From: Streblospio benedicti
Taxonomy: Eukaryota > Annelida > Polychaeta > Spionida > Spionidae
Length of the DNA: 64,000 bases
NCBI GenBank assembly: GCA_019095985.1
Contig: CM032662.1
Span: 13,377,137 to 13,441,136, forward strand
Direction of reading: 5' to 3'
In this document: in pieces, positions 46,801 to 60,800 of the stretch
Layout of the letters: each line of letters opens with the position of its first letter
Position numbering within the stretch: the first letter of the stretch is position 1
Made by a program: the position numbers and the translations under genes
The notes under the pieces: model-generated
Told to the model about the DNA's origin: nothing
The model's input: the letters and a program-made list of their open reading frames with translations, nothing else
Databases searched by the model: none

Positions 46801-49800
46801 CCTAAAGTGATTGAACTTATAGTTCCATTAGTTAGATTATTTCGAGATATTTTGTAATGAATCATTTGGAGCTTAGCACGAATGATTAAACTATATTATA
46901 TTATCAAATCAATTTTCTTGATTTTGGATGCTCATAGCAAAGATTTTTTAACATACCCATATTCCACCTATTGGTGCAAGATGTGTAATAAGATACATTT
47001 TTATTCTTAATGGCATTCACAACGAAATATTGCCAAGTTCTTCCATAAAAAAATGATTCCCTTTGACAAGAAGTGGAGTCTTGCGTACTGTGGGAAAGTC
47101 TGACCCGTATTGTTGGTAATTTGCTTAACATATTAGTTTCCCTTTTAAATCACATGGAAGAAACATATTTTGTTTGCTGATTATATCAACATATCTCTAT
47201 AAGGCTACATATCTAGATATATTTCATTTATGATATAATTCCTGCCAACCAACGGATGATAATGTTAAAAATGTGAAATAAATAGAAAGATTGGTGTGAC
47301 ATACAAAATTGTACCACTTCTTGTCAACCTTTATGTCTACATATAATTGAATGTTTGCACATAATTGAAATTGTGTTAAGTTTATTTTATGAAAATAAAT
47401 GAGAGCTTGAATATTTAGAATAGTAACTACCCAGGCTTACATGTACGTTCAGGCCTTTTTCTGTACTCTTTGCAATCGAATAAACATATTTCAATGCATT
47501 CCTGTTAGATTTTTACCAACAATTTAACATTTAAAGTCATCAAACCTTATTTAATAGCACCTTTCTTCAATCTGTTTTCATTTTGTTGCAAAAGGAGGTC
47601 TTTAGCTGACCAAAGTCTTTTGTAAAAGATCAACCACTGGAATTTGTTTATTCATTCACATTATGTCCCAATTACAAGTGTCAGGCATTAAAGTGTGTGG
47701 CTTTTATAAAGCTTCTTATGTGGCATAGTCATACAACCTGCATAAAAGTGGTCTTTTTAACTGGATGAACAACACAGAGACATGCAAGATTTCACTTTTC
47801 ATTAGTTACACAACCAATTTTGAAATTACAGCTATGTGTTGTGCAAATTGTTATGAAGCGCTTCAATAACATTCGTCTTAGATCATAAATATTCTGAAAT
47901 GTTCACTTTGTGAGTCTCATGGGCAGGCCAATTGAAAAAATATATTCGCCTATTTTTGTTTTTTAGAAAATTTCCTGGAGCCTTTTGATTCACATAACAA
48001 ATTCTGCCTTAGGGGAGAGACCCTGGACTTATTACATGTGCCAGCGAATGTCAATAGAGAAAGGCTTGATATTTTGTTGAAACAAGTGCTAAACTAAGTG
48101 ACCATATTTGGTATAAGATATAATGTGAAAGCCCTCGTTGCCAACTGGCACACTACTTAATTATTACAATACAACATAATGCATTTATGTGTCTGTTTAT
48201 AACATTTATTGTACTTTGCTTCTTAATTCAGACCATCCTACATGTTGAGCTTTATTTTCTAATATGTCAGTCTTGGTAAGACTCGCCTAGATTTGTGAAG
48301 AAAGAAAATTTGTGTTATATTTTGATTAGCCTTATATTTAGTATGACATAATTACAAATTTTTCTCAGCAATTTCTAGTATGTACTCTAATTTTTATGAC
48401 TAGCATAATATACAAAACATGTATAAAAAATGATATGAATAGTAAATATTAGAAGTGAATCAAAAGTCTCTTCTATTCAGTATTTGTGCATTTGCAGATG
48501 CTAGATCCAATTACATAAACTTCTATCATGCTCTCCAGAGAATAAAAAGAATTCAAGAAAAGATGTCACATGCAGATTTAATTTGGATATTTACCATACT
48601 CACAATAAACTCCAAACTGGGAAATTATCCTAAATTTGTTGGTGGGCGTTGAACTTTTTCTTGTGAGCATTTTTTTAAAACATTTTCCTGTTACATAAGT
48701 CTAAAGTATATTCATATATGGATAGGGACTTTAAAATGCATCTCACAGCTTCAGGACAAATTCGTGGATGTGATGAATCCCCCTTTTGTTATTTGTGTAC
48801 GATTTCCCCAGGATAAACACATTATATATTATAATGGAAATGTGAAGAAAAGGGTTGTTTTGCGGCCAGTTGTGGCAGTTGCTTCGTAGTCAAAATTAAA
48901 GAATTTAGACGTAACTTTTCACTATCTGCATGAGACACCAGTTTTCACTGTGTTGTGTCTAGCATCTCGCGCTACATTTGCCAAATTTTCACTGTTTTTA
49001 TCTAATTCTTATAGCAGGACCATACATGTAGGCATGTTAATGTGAGAAAACAAATGTTGATACAAATATACTAATCATTAGAAAAAAGAAAGTAATAAAA
49101 TGACCTTGGTTGATGCTATTAATTTTATTTGTATGTATCATTGATTTTGTACTTACAGTACAAGAACGAAAATGTGCAATTTTATTTTTTATAACATTCT
49201 TGAGTTTTTGTAACTGTTCAACATGCTCATCCTTATCTATTTCGGGCTGATTTTTCAATTTACAAGTTATTGAAAGTAACCACGATTAGATATTGTAAAA
49301 CTGTATATTGGCATTGTAAAAGAGAATCCTGTGATCTCATGATGTTCAATGCTCAACAGCCTGGTTTTGTATTACAATATCTATAAAAGTATATTACACA
49401 TTAATTGATTTAATAACTTATCCATATAAGCTATATTTAAAACTGAATACACACCTACATGTATCGCCATGATGATAAGTAAATTATACATTAATTGATT
49501 TATTAACTTTTCTATATAAGCAATATTTGAAACTGAATATACACCTCGATGATGATGATTCAGTACCAAGAAATTACAGATTCTTAAAATTATTAAAGCT
49601 TTAACACAAATTTTGACAAGCTGACAAAAAAAACTTGATGCATACAAAGAATACTCTCAATACAAATATTTTCATAATACTCATAAAAACATTAAAAAAA
49701 TACATAGTACTTTATCAATATAATACACTTTCTTTTGATGTCCATAATGAAGGTGGAAAAAATGTTTAAAACAGACATTTTTCAGTTCCAGGGCCAGTTG

Positions 49801-51303
49801 CTGTATTGATATAGTCAAGCCAAAACATGACTATGGATCTCGTGCCAATAAAGCCACATCCATTAGCAATTTCGTTTGTATGGTGTCTGATTATATAGGC
49901 CGCCTCAATACAGATAGGTGCCAGATATTAAGATACAGACAGGAATCAATAAGCCCTCCCGTCATGTTGGTAAATGCATATTTGTTGAAATATTTGACAG
50001 GCTAACCTTAAATCAACATAGGGTGATTGAACTTTGGCCTTATTTAGCAAAATGCGAGATCAGGAACTTTACGTTAACAAAGATAATAAGATGCAGGGGT
50101 GTATTTTATTCAGGTGATTTACCTGTAATTCAAAATGTAGCTTTGTCATTTACAAGTTGCATTTCACTTGCATCTTCTACTATCATAAAAATGATATCTA
50201 TTTTTAAGGGTTCGAAGTTTACAATAGATTTGCATAAGTCATGTATAATTTATATACCCCAAACAGTGTTCCTGTTCAAATAGCTGGTCCAGAGATCAAG
50301 TGCTTCAGGATGATACCAAAAAAGTGGTAGTTGCTTGATCGAGAGCTAATATCACCAACAATCCCTTTCACGAAATTTTGTGTCAACAGTGTCGCATACG
50401 AGTGGCCTACTGCATATTGCATGCCATGTCTTCCAAGAACTCTGACGAAGTAAAATCCACGTCGGTGTGTCAACATGGCCACAAATGGAGCTCATTTGAC
50501 AAGTGTATGTAAATAAACTCGAATAATATGGATGGTAAACAAGTAAATAGTCATTTGCATAGTCACTAAGCTAAGGGAGGTTTTTTCTATTTTCCCTCTT
50601 TGGTCGTGTCTTTTACTCCTTGTTCATTTCCTGAGCCTGTTTAAACATAGGTTTTATGGAGTAAGTTTACATATAACTGATTGAAAAGCTTCTTTATACA
50701 CGAAAAAGAAGATAAAAACACTAGGTCTCGTCTAATATGGTTAAACATTGTAGTCAGTATTAAGTGTAACAAATAGATTTTTCATGTGTACATATTTTAT
50801 CTACACAAAGTATATTTAGGAAGACTGTACACCTAGGAAAATTACTATTTATAGACTTTTATGTTCAACAAAACATTCTAAGTGGGTTACAACATATTTT
50901 TGCTTCAAAGGGAACATTTGCTATTACAGGAGTACACTTGGTGAAGCAGAGTAGAAACTCCCCTTTATCTCAATTGACTATAATAGTTCACACGTTCACA
51001 TGCAATAACCCAATTTACTAATTATATTGTTAGCAGAGACATTCAGATTGCATTCTTGATGGTACTACGTGAATGCCAGTATGGTATTTAACAGACTTTC
51101 ATAGATCAGCTACGTTCACAAAGATATATACACATGTAGTCTTTGCTACATCATTCTGCCCTCAACCATTTCTCTGGATGGGCTGACTCTAGTGCCTATA
51201 CTTATTGACCGAAACATTTTCCAGTCCAAATAGCTTTTACATCCTGTCTGTTCAAAGTATTTCCATTGGCCAAACTATTGCTGTGATTACCGGATGCATA
51301 TAG
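43811..51303 (+). CDS. Candidate secreted-protein gene, unidentified
   Basis: The firm part is exon 1, 43811-43889: MDVLKLMVTFVGLTLVLVSE, a classic signal peptide, followed by CAEKEK and a consensus GTAAGT donor. A possible acceptor at 43782-43783 implies an upstream untranslated exon. Three later pieces fit in phase: 46371-46581 (acceptor ATTCTTCAG, donor GTAAGT), 49786-49969 (acceptor CATTTTTCAG, donor GTAAAT) and 51193-51303 ending in TAG. Together they give 194 aa with scattered cysteines. A rival exon at 48481 has a better acceptor (CTTCTATTCAG) and would replace the third piece. I do not recognise the product. In AT-rich DNA such chains can arise by chance, so everything after exon 1 is tentative. 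Confidence 0.35.
49391..49555. repeat. Two-unit tandem duplication, 90-bp period
   Basis: ATTACACATTAATTGATTTA at 49391 recurs 90 bases later with scattered changes. The second unit is incomplete. It is probably a local slippage or unequal-exchange product, moderately old. Confidence 0.75.
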
Positions 51304-54300
51304 GGCTGGTCACACTGAGTCGACAATTTTACTCAATCTTGTTGGCTTTACACCCTGTCCCAAATGAATAGAAAAGCAAGTGGTTCCAGGCTCACCCCAT
51401 CAAATGTATCCAATATTCACACACTTTGTACTTTTTTCCTATGCAGTAATTTGTACATAAAGGAGTTATGTAATTGTTTTCACATTTTTCCTTATCATAT
51501 TTTTTTACTATAATCTCACCGTTTTGAAATACAATGATAAATACCCATAATTATAGCTACTGGTGTATGCTGAAGAGCAGTAAAAACATAGATCTTCCTG
51601 GTACTTTATTGATTCCAACTCACTACACCCTTCAATTGTGTTTTTTCACCCATGTTTTACCATTTTTCCATTAAATTTGTCCACATACCATAAACGTTCT
51701 CATAGGGTAATATTTTAGTGTTATGAACGCAAGATCATTGCATGTATAAATCGTATTGCAATGATGGCAACTTATACAAGATAATTCTCTTGGCCTTGAA
51801 TAATAAATCCTAACCCTGTGAAGCGGCTTTACACACACTGTAATTGCAATACAAATGGATGAGGCTCCATCAAAAGGGGTTCATTTAGGAAATATTTTGT
51901 GTTTTCATTACCAAGTAGCTGAAACATGTAAAGCTGAGTCAAAAGAAAAATGTCATTGCTGGTTGGTAACATGATATTTAATGTGATCAATTGGAACCAA
52001 TTCGAATGTTTAAAAGCAATGCATTAGAAGTAAAAAGGCAATACTAAATGATTGCTTTTTATTGCATGTGTTATTGTACTGTAAAGCATAAGTTCAAATA
52101 TTATGAAGTGTTTCAATATTAGTAGATCAATTAATAAAATTAATTAAAAAAAACAAACAAAAACAATCCACCACAATGATTGTAAGAAAATTGAGCTTTT
52201 CACAATATATATTTTTATAGAAAAATTGAATGCAACATCTTACATCTCTCATTTGGGAAAACCACATCTGGGCTATATTTGGATGTGATGTTAGAAATAC
52301 AAACACTAATTGGCTTGAGTATATACTGTAACTGATGACTATACCAATGTTTACGGTAGGGCCAGATAACAGCAATAATGAAACCAAATAAGGACCATTG
52401 TTGCCCCTATTGAAGACATGACAAGCAGTCAGCAGTGTTGAAGTACACACCAAAATTGAGCACTTCAGCTATAAATAGTGTGATCTGTAAAGGGGTAACA
52501 AGTCAGAAACAAAATAATAGCCATAATAGACCCGAATATGTGACGTGTTCCATGTGCAATGTGTGTAGAGTGGTCAATATTTCTAACTTACTAACCCAAT
52601 TTAAGCCAGAGTTTTCTAAGAGTGTGACCTGTAGAGGGGTAACAGCCTTGAGGGCTGGGAATGAAATAATAGCCATAATGCACTCAACTATGGACCATTT
52701 TAGTCCAAAAGAAAGAGGTGCTCACTGGTCACTATTTCAAAGTTAAAAACTGAATTTGAACACTTGCTGTAATGGTGTGGCGTATTGGGGGGTAACAAAG
52801 TAGGAACCAAATTATAGTCATAATGGACCCAAGTGGGACTCATTCTGATCCATATGAAATTGGTGTTAAGAGCTCAGTATTTGTGACTTACAGACAATTT
52901 TGAGTATTCTAGCTAACAATGTTACCCTAGAGGTATAACAAGACGGAAGCCAACAAATAGTTATAATGACCCCAAATTGTGGTACTTGGTCCATATGACT
53001 CAGTGATTTAGACGCTGATAGTTCACCATTTTCAGCTCAACTGACAAACCAAAATAAATAAAACACCTTAACTTGAACGATGAGATTTGTAAGAGGAGAA
53101 CAGAGCCAAATATATGTACATGTAATGACCATTTTCATCGATGTGAAATGGGCTCATTGTGGTCACCATTTTCAAATGACAAACCACATTTGAGCACCCT
53201 TGCTCAAATGATGCAGCCTGTAGAGGGGTAACGAGCTGGGCAGATGGTTGGACGCAATTAATTGTGTATTAGACAACTTGTAAACACTGAATTATTGAAA
53301 TTGAAAATGAAATAATATATTACTTTCCTAATATTTGTCTGCATTTGAACTAAATTCCATAGTTTTGTTTATTAGAGTTGAAAATATGCTTTCGCTCCGT
53401 TTGAAGATGCAATGACTGAAATGCACCTTGTTTTATTCCAGTCTTTGTATGGTAAAAATAAAGAAAGTAAAGTGTGTGATGTGTGTTGATGTCATGTTAC
53501 TGTTCAATCGATCATGGGAACATTTCTCAAAGCAAGAAAATATGTTTGCATGTTTGAAGTGTGACCAAATCAATGGAATTCTTCCAAGAACCTGATTTCA
53601 TAGCCTGTGTTTTGGCTAATTTCATTGAGTTAAAGTACATGTAGTCCATGCCTTATATAAACATAGATGAATAACCGGTTATTTTGTTAATTTAGTTGTT
53701 TGGGGACATATTATCAAAATAAAAACATAAATAGTTATGACATTTTATGATCTTTTGCAAAATTTATAATTTCTTATATTGAAACGGCTTTTATTGACAA
53801 GTTACATAGTCCGATTTCTTTACTTGTGATAAGCATACTGGACTCAAGACCATAAAGGTATGGGTTTGATTAAGCAATATATGTTAGATGGCCAGAAAAT
53901 GGTTTCACATACTGGGTAATTGCGAGATTTGCATGTTAAAATGGTAAAATTAGGGCGAGTAGGTGATAATCTGAATGCATCTTAATGCAGAGTAACAACA
54001 GGGTTGCTGAAAAACATTCTATAGCAAATTATGCATTAGATATATAAACAAAATATATATGAAATATGATATATTCTATATTAATTCTTTATCTATATCT
54101 ATATAGAAAAATTTGATAACTTCAGTTAAATATATATATACTTGTGTGTTTGATGAGTAGGGAAAAGGCATTCAGGTATCAAAAGAATTGAACACATTTG
54201 TTTATTATTTGGACCAAAGAAGCGAAATTCGAAAAACCATAAAAAATGAACAAGTAACATTTTATTAATCCATCTGCAATATTGGAAGTCAATGTTTTGT

Positions 54301-54887
54301 AAACATGCTCAGCATTTAACTACTTCTTGGAGGTTTCTGCAGGTGGTTATACATCACAACAAGACTTCAAGTCAATGTACATTTGATTAGAGGATTATAC
54401 GTTTCAAAATAATGATGAGCCTTACATGGGCGAAGGTATTGTTGGTGAGAAGCATATTATACTTTGTAGTACAGCAACAAAGGGGGTTTAGACGCTCAAC
54501 AAGCAAGTGAGATGTGTATGTATGCATGGCTTCTATTAGGTAGATTGTTTAAATGAATATTTAAAGGGAAATTTTTGTCATCAATCACATCCAATAAAAT
54601 GGACTGTTTGTGTGTCTTGCGATCCTTCATTACCTTTTCCATATTAAGTCATATATTTTGTCTAGTTTAGTGCTACACAATACCTATCTGTAAAGTAACA
54701 TCCATGTAGTAAGAAAGACAAACAAAGCATACATTTTTGACAATATGTGTGTGAAGTACATGTGTAAAATCTTACCATCTTCAGATTGTGCACGCCTGTA
54801 ATACGATTTGTAGCTTTAGATGGATTCAAGAAAAAGACTGAAGTAGCGAAGACTTAGTTGTTAAAAATCTGGTGTTGCTGTCTTCTC
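51304..54887. other. No firm gene; contains a tandem array
   Basis: Apart from the array at 52435-53245, this is AT-rich sequence without splice-bounded frames. A weak tRNA-like stretch at about 53830-53880 is too degraded to call. Confidence 0.5.
52435..53245. repeat. Decayed tandem array, about 145-bp units, six copies
   Basis: A recurring block reads GTGACCTGTAGAGGGGTAAC, then AATAATAGCCATAATGGACCC, then GGTCCATATGAAA, then a CACTATTT-like segment. The GGGGTAACA landmark falls at about 52491, 52634, 52787, 52931, 53092 and 53223, spacings of 131-161 bases. Units are well diverged, so the array is old. The first two or three units keep an open plus-strand frame, which is probably incidental. 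Confidence 0.8.
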
Positions 54888-57800
54888 TCATTTCCTAAAT
54901 GGCTCACACAAAAGTAATTTGCCACCGGCTGCAGCGCACATCCTGTGGATTGCCAGCCCTGCAGATTGTAGATTGATCATTGCCACGTCCCCTACATAGG
55001 CAAACGTTTCTATAGTTTCAAATGATGCCATTAGCACTTTGTAACATTGTTTCAAATTTTCTGTTTCATTTTTCTGCTTTAACGCTGCTGTTGAAGGTAG
55101 TCCTAAGTTTGTATAATATTTGTTGCCTTCATACAGTTAGACCTGTCTATCCAGCACTCTGATAGGTTGAATTTCAGGATAATTCAAGTAAATAACCACT
55201 TCCTTTTAACAAACTTTGAATCATAAACTCACTTGATAAATGAAATATTTGGACAGCTCGAAATTATTCCTCCTCACTTCAAAGTAAGTAAGTTCAACTT
55301 TTCATTGCGTAGGTTAAAATCTCTTGCAATAATGGTGCATTATTATGTTCGGGAGATGTCTTTTTTAGAACAAACTGAATGTCTTCCAATGCCATGTGCA
55401 TTACGAACAGTAGGGTGACTCGAGTGACTCAATGGCGACATCAAATACAGTGTAGTGTCTATTTCTTCATTAGCGAGCCAGGGTGATGACCTCAGAGGCA
55501 TAAAGGCCAATATACACTGTTTAACACGTTAAGACTACCTTTGACTTTCTTCTTTTATATCTGTTCAACAATGTTTATATTATAAATATTCTACGTTTGA
55601 TAATCAAATCACTGGCCGCAACTGTCATTCGTGTTCTGATAGAAATTTCATGGTCAAGTACAAGAAATACTTGCTGTATGCTACGAATGAATATGTGAAA
55701 GATACATGTGATTTGATAACCATGCAAATGTGCCTAATATATAAGATGACTTTACAAGTGTATGATCTGACACTTTTATGACTAAATGAATCTTGAATCA
55801 TCAGTAACATTGAAAACATTTGTTACAAAATATTCTGGCACTCACTGACTTGTCCTATGATTGCTCATTTTGATATAGTATTATTTCAGCAATTTTACAT
55901 GAAGTGTCTCATGGTAGAATATTATTCAAGAGACAAGAGATGAGATTACACAAATATGAAGCTATGTTGTCCAGAAACAACATCAGGTTCAACATATTTT
56001 CGCATAATTTGTTATCAACAAAAGTAGGCATAACAATTTCAACTACATTGTTGAACATTAAGGGACCTCAATATTGTTATTTTCATTCAATCTAGGACCT
56101 TATAAAGAATGCAATTATACATTTCCCTTTTTCCCCTATCATCCATCAATGTACATCTTGTAGTTCTAATTGTGCATTGTCACCAGCATTTACATGTCTT
56201 CTGAAAACATGTCAGCTTTGCCAAGATCTAAAATCAGTCAGAAAACTGCATGTATAGAAGCTACACGTAGTAGCGTAATCGTTATTCCATCCATGTAGGA
56301 AGCCTCCACATGAATGCAATTACACTAGTTGTTAGTGCATGTGCATTTTGCTCTTAAGTTTTTCCTTTGTCATGTCCAAAATGACAATTTAAATAAAGCC
56401 AACTTCTACATTCAACATATTACATGTTACCAATTTGATGAAAAAGTGTGATGGGAAACAAATTGGAACCATCTAAGTTGAAGACATTTAGCCATTATTA
56501 CAGACATTTCAGTACAGTGAATATTCTCGACAAAGGAAGAGTGAACAACAGAAAAACTGAATAATGGAAAATTTTCACCTGCATTACCTATTATTAATAA
56601 AGTAACTAAATTATTGAGTATAAACAATGTAAATCCTCTACAATGAAAGGATTTGTGACTGCATATTAGTTGTTGAGGATATTCACTGTAGTCAAATAAA
56701 AGAAGTCAAAGTGGACACATAAGACATCTGAAATGGGTATCATGGGTTTAGTTTCGAAAGAGATGAAATAGCAGCCTATTTTGTAGTCAGTTATAAAAAT
56801 CATATAGTACATGTTTCAAAAATATAAAAGCCTGAACTGGATCTTAACATTTCTAATTTGCAAATATCAAAGCAGCTACAAACATACTTCAAAATATGCA
56901 TCTCATATGCTGACATGTCAAATTTTCTAATGCAGCATTAACAATACCGTTTACGGACCCATCCTGCTGTAAGGCCTACTATACTTTAATATTTAAACCA
57001 TATCAGAGCCAATTTAAAAAAGCGAATACATTCATGTAAAAACCCACCACGTAAGTTGACATTTTTTCAACCTAATTGGCCATGGGTGTTTGGATAGTCA
57101 TACATTATAATTTCAAAATACATCAATAGAAATATCATTTGTAGTGTACCGGTAGTTTCCTCTGTTGGCTTTTCATGGCACAGACTGCAAATTTCAATTG
57201 TTACCGAGGAGTCAGGTTAGTGGTTGTTGTCGAGGTGGGAGCTAGGCTATTGAAGATCTCAGATGAGCGTCAATGTACTCCAGAATACTAGGCACCTAGC
57301 TACAGGTTACAGTTGCAAGCAATGCGATGGCTTTTGGTGCATCAACCTTTATAAATTTATAGTATCAATACATACTGTTTATTAAAAATGGAACTTATAA
57401 CAGAATTCATGTGTACATACTCAATGCACCATACATGGAAGAACACAAAGAAAATTTTTGTATGTTTATATATGTATATCTTCTATTTCTGTTTCCTAAA
57501 GCTCATTTGGTCTGTGATCACGAAATACAATTTTACCCTGTATACCTTAGTGTAACATTGTTTTATCTGTAAACCACCTTGGAGAATGTGTGTTGCTGAA
57601 TTGCAATTTGAGAGAATTGGCTTATCTTTTGAGTCTTTTATTCATGGTTGCATTGCTATATTTTCCTCCAGTTAAAAATGTTTTCAAATACTAACAAATG
57701 GAATGTACATGTATTTAATATCACATAAATTCAAATTATACACATTAGATTATAGTATTATGTTAATCATTGTTCTTTGATATGATTGTAGTACATACCA

Positions 57801-60800
57801 TAGTTGATTTTTTTTTCAGTTAAATTTTTGATTCCCACACTATCATGACTAATGTTATTATGTATGAGAAATTTTTAAAGATGATACATTCACATAAGTC
57901 ATTGTAACCAATTTTGCAGATTGATAAGAACCTATCTACACGGATCTGTCCATTTGTTTGGTTTGTTTGGTCTCTACAATATTATTTTAATGCTTTCTGA
58001 ATTTTTATTACCTTCTTGTCATTATAATGGTAGACTAACAGAAATTAAGATTTCAGTTTATATATGGTAATTTCTATTTACTACATATATAGAGAGAAAA
58101 GACAGCTAGTGTTGTGTTGATGTCTAACATTCTTTAGAACCTTGTATGCTTTTCTAGTGACAATTTCAGATGTTGCATCAAGCTATGAATGGTGCAAACA
58201 CTGAGTCGTCTACACTTTTAATTTAGTAATAATCTATAGGTAAATGTTCATATTGCATTTACAAATTGTGATTAGGGCATCATGAGGTTCATAACTATTG
58301 CATTGACATTTGATATACTAATGCTTCACCCCACATGAAAGTGTAATTTTCTGTAGTGTTTGATTTTATGGTCTGTTTGAAAACTTTGTGAGATACTTTT
58401 GTTCATGGCTGTTAATGCAAACAGCCTTGCAACAGTACCAGAAAATTTCTAACTCATCCATAAAAATTTGATGGTTCATTATGTTCTTTGATGTGTGCTT
58501 AGTAGTTTGAACTTATTTCATTCTTTTCAAACCATAACATATTTGTGTTGGTGTTTGTTTTGTTCACTAGTTCCTAGTATTATTTACCTACACTTATGTT
58601 TGTAAATCCTTATCAAATTACCATCCGATTTTGGTTAAGAATGACATGTTTGATTCTCAAGCTTTTTTTTAACAAAGTGGTTCATGGAAATAATTTATAG
58701 AACTGATAAAGTAACAATCTATTGATGAATCATTTTAGATACTACTAGTATTAGTCTCATCTTCAAATAGTTTGTAACAAATGGGCAGACCTCGAATTGA
58801 ACATTGAAGCAAGACCCTCGAATGGATGTGTTACCCAGCATTATGCCTTGGTTACTTTTAATTAATGTTTCTGACATAGAATCAATATATGTTGATGGCA
58901 CCAAAAGTGGAGAAATCCACACTTACTTCCTACAGCTAAAACAGCGGATCATTTTGATGCGCACCCCTGAAACTGCATGCGGTTTCCTGGTTGTACATTA
59001 CTGTATTAATCACAATAGTGTTCTGCTTTGCTTGTGTGGTAGGCTTCTTAGTCCTGGAGCAAGTGACTGGTAGGCCATTCTAATCCTTAGAGCAAATCAC
59101 ATATCTCTGTGATATGTGTTAAATAAACAGAATCTGATGTGTGAATGTACCGCTGGTGAAGCAGGATGCTGGTAGGCAGGCTACCAGATAGTTTTATTAG
59201 CTTTTAGTGACAAGTTAAAACTCAGAATTTGAGTCATAAGAAATAAGCAGTTATCAACACATTGAAACATCATGACATGGTCTTGGTTGGGTGTAAAGTC
59301 ATATGAATGTTGATAGTTTCTATGGATTGAGTGAAGGCATCCATAGTATACAAGAATTTCTCAATAACCATATTTAATGCAGTGCTTGTCAGATATTTTA
59401 AAGTAAAGCCTAACCAAAAACTGTAATTGGACAAATTAGAAATATTCTTGAATTTGTACCTCTTGGTACATACCTCTTGGACGCCATTATACATTTCAGT
59501 CATTTTGTTGACTGACATGCACTTAATTGCCCAAAATTTGTCTATTATTCTCTTTGTGATTTTAATCTGCTCATCTGTTTAGCTTTGAATTATTTTTGTT
59601 TTGTTCCCATTAGTTATTCAACAAGTTGGAATAAATACATGTATGAAATAGACCATTCTTTTTCTTTACTGAATAAAACACTTAGCTTAGCAATGTGGTT
59701 AGAGTTTTTCTTTGTTGGCAAGACTTCTCTGCTAAAGTTTGTGCCAAACAAATTCTTTAATCTGCTTTTATAATTTTACCTGTCTAGAATGATGATATTG
59801 TCATTTATTCAAATTTAGTCCAATCTTTTCTAATGTGTACTTCGGTTTGGTGTGTTGGTGTGTCAGTTGGCGCAGTAGCTCTTATTTGATGATATACTTA
59901 ATCGAGAGAACATTTAGTGATTATAAAGTTTGTCTATGTTCAAATAGTCCAGTAAAGGCCAGCATCAGGAATGCAACTTTTCACAATGAGTGACATCTGA
60001 CATGACATAACATACATAACCAAACAATATAACCTAACATAACTATTGAATTCAGTTTGTTTCATTTTTGCATTATAAATATAAACCTTTGTTCGTAGCC
60101 ATACAAACCTTTGCCCATACCAATGCCCAATACTTGCACAGCAGGGACATAATTTTACACTGAATGCACTCAATATTGTGTGCACATTATTTGGGGTCTT
60201 GCCCCTAATGTCTTCGCATTTGTGTATCGCCCTCTTGAGACTTCCTACCCGCTTTATATTTGGCAATATTTGAATAACTGTAAAATGAATTACGTCTGTC
60301 CAAACTGTTGCCAAGGAAACATTCAAGCTGTTTGATTTGACAACTATTTTAGAAATAAAAAGAAGTACAAATTTAGAATGGAAATTTGCCAACTCAAAAG
60401 TGTAATTCTTTAGTCTCCTCACATGATTTAACTGTTAAAAGTGTAAAATATTCAATGCGTCTTTGACAATTTTTTCTCAAATGCATTGGCATTTACTGGC
60501 ATCACATTCAGAAACACTTAAATGAAATATGGCTTGTACTTTCTCATGGTATAACCTAACATAACCAATGTGTATGATACAATATTTGTCATACGCCAAC
60601 GATAAACAACAAAGAGTGTTCGGATTTTGTACACAGAAAACATAGTGTTGAAGGGGAGATAAAAAGAAGCAGTGCTCCATCTGAAGTCCTAACCCAATGA
60701 GTTGAGGCAGTTGAAGAGAGCGACCAGTAATTCTTCTTCATTTAATCCCTCATTACAGCCATTGGCATTGAGAGGACTATGAGTAGTTCTTTGATTCTGA

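Noticed and set aside
48481-48652. Exon of the 43811 gene, placed before 49786
   Set aside because: Its acceptor is good, but no consensus donor in the needed phase precedes the stop codon. It is kept only as a rival to the exon at 49786.
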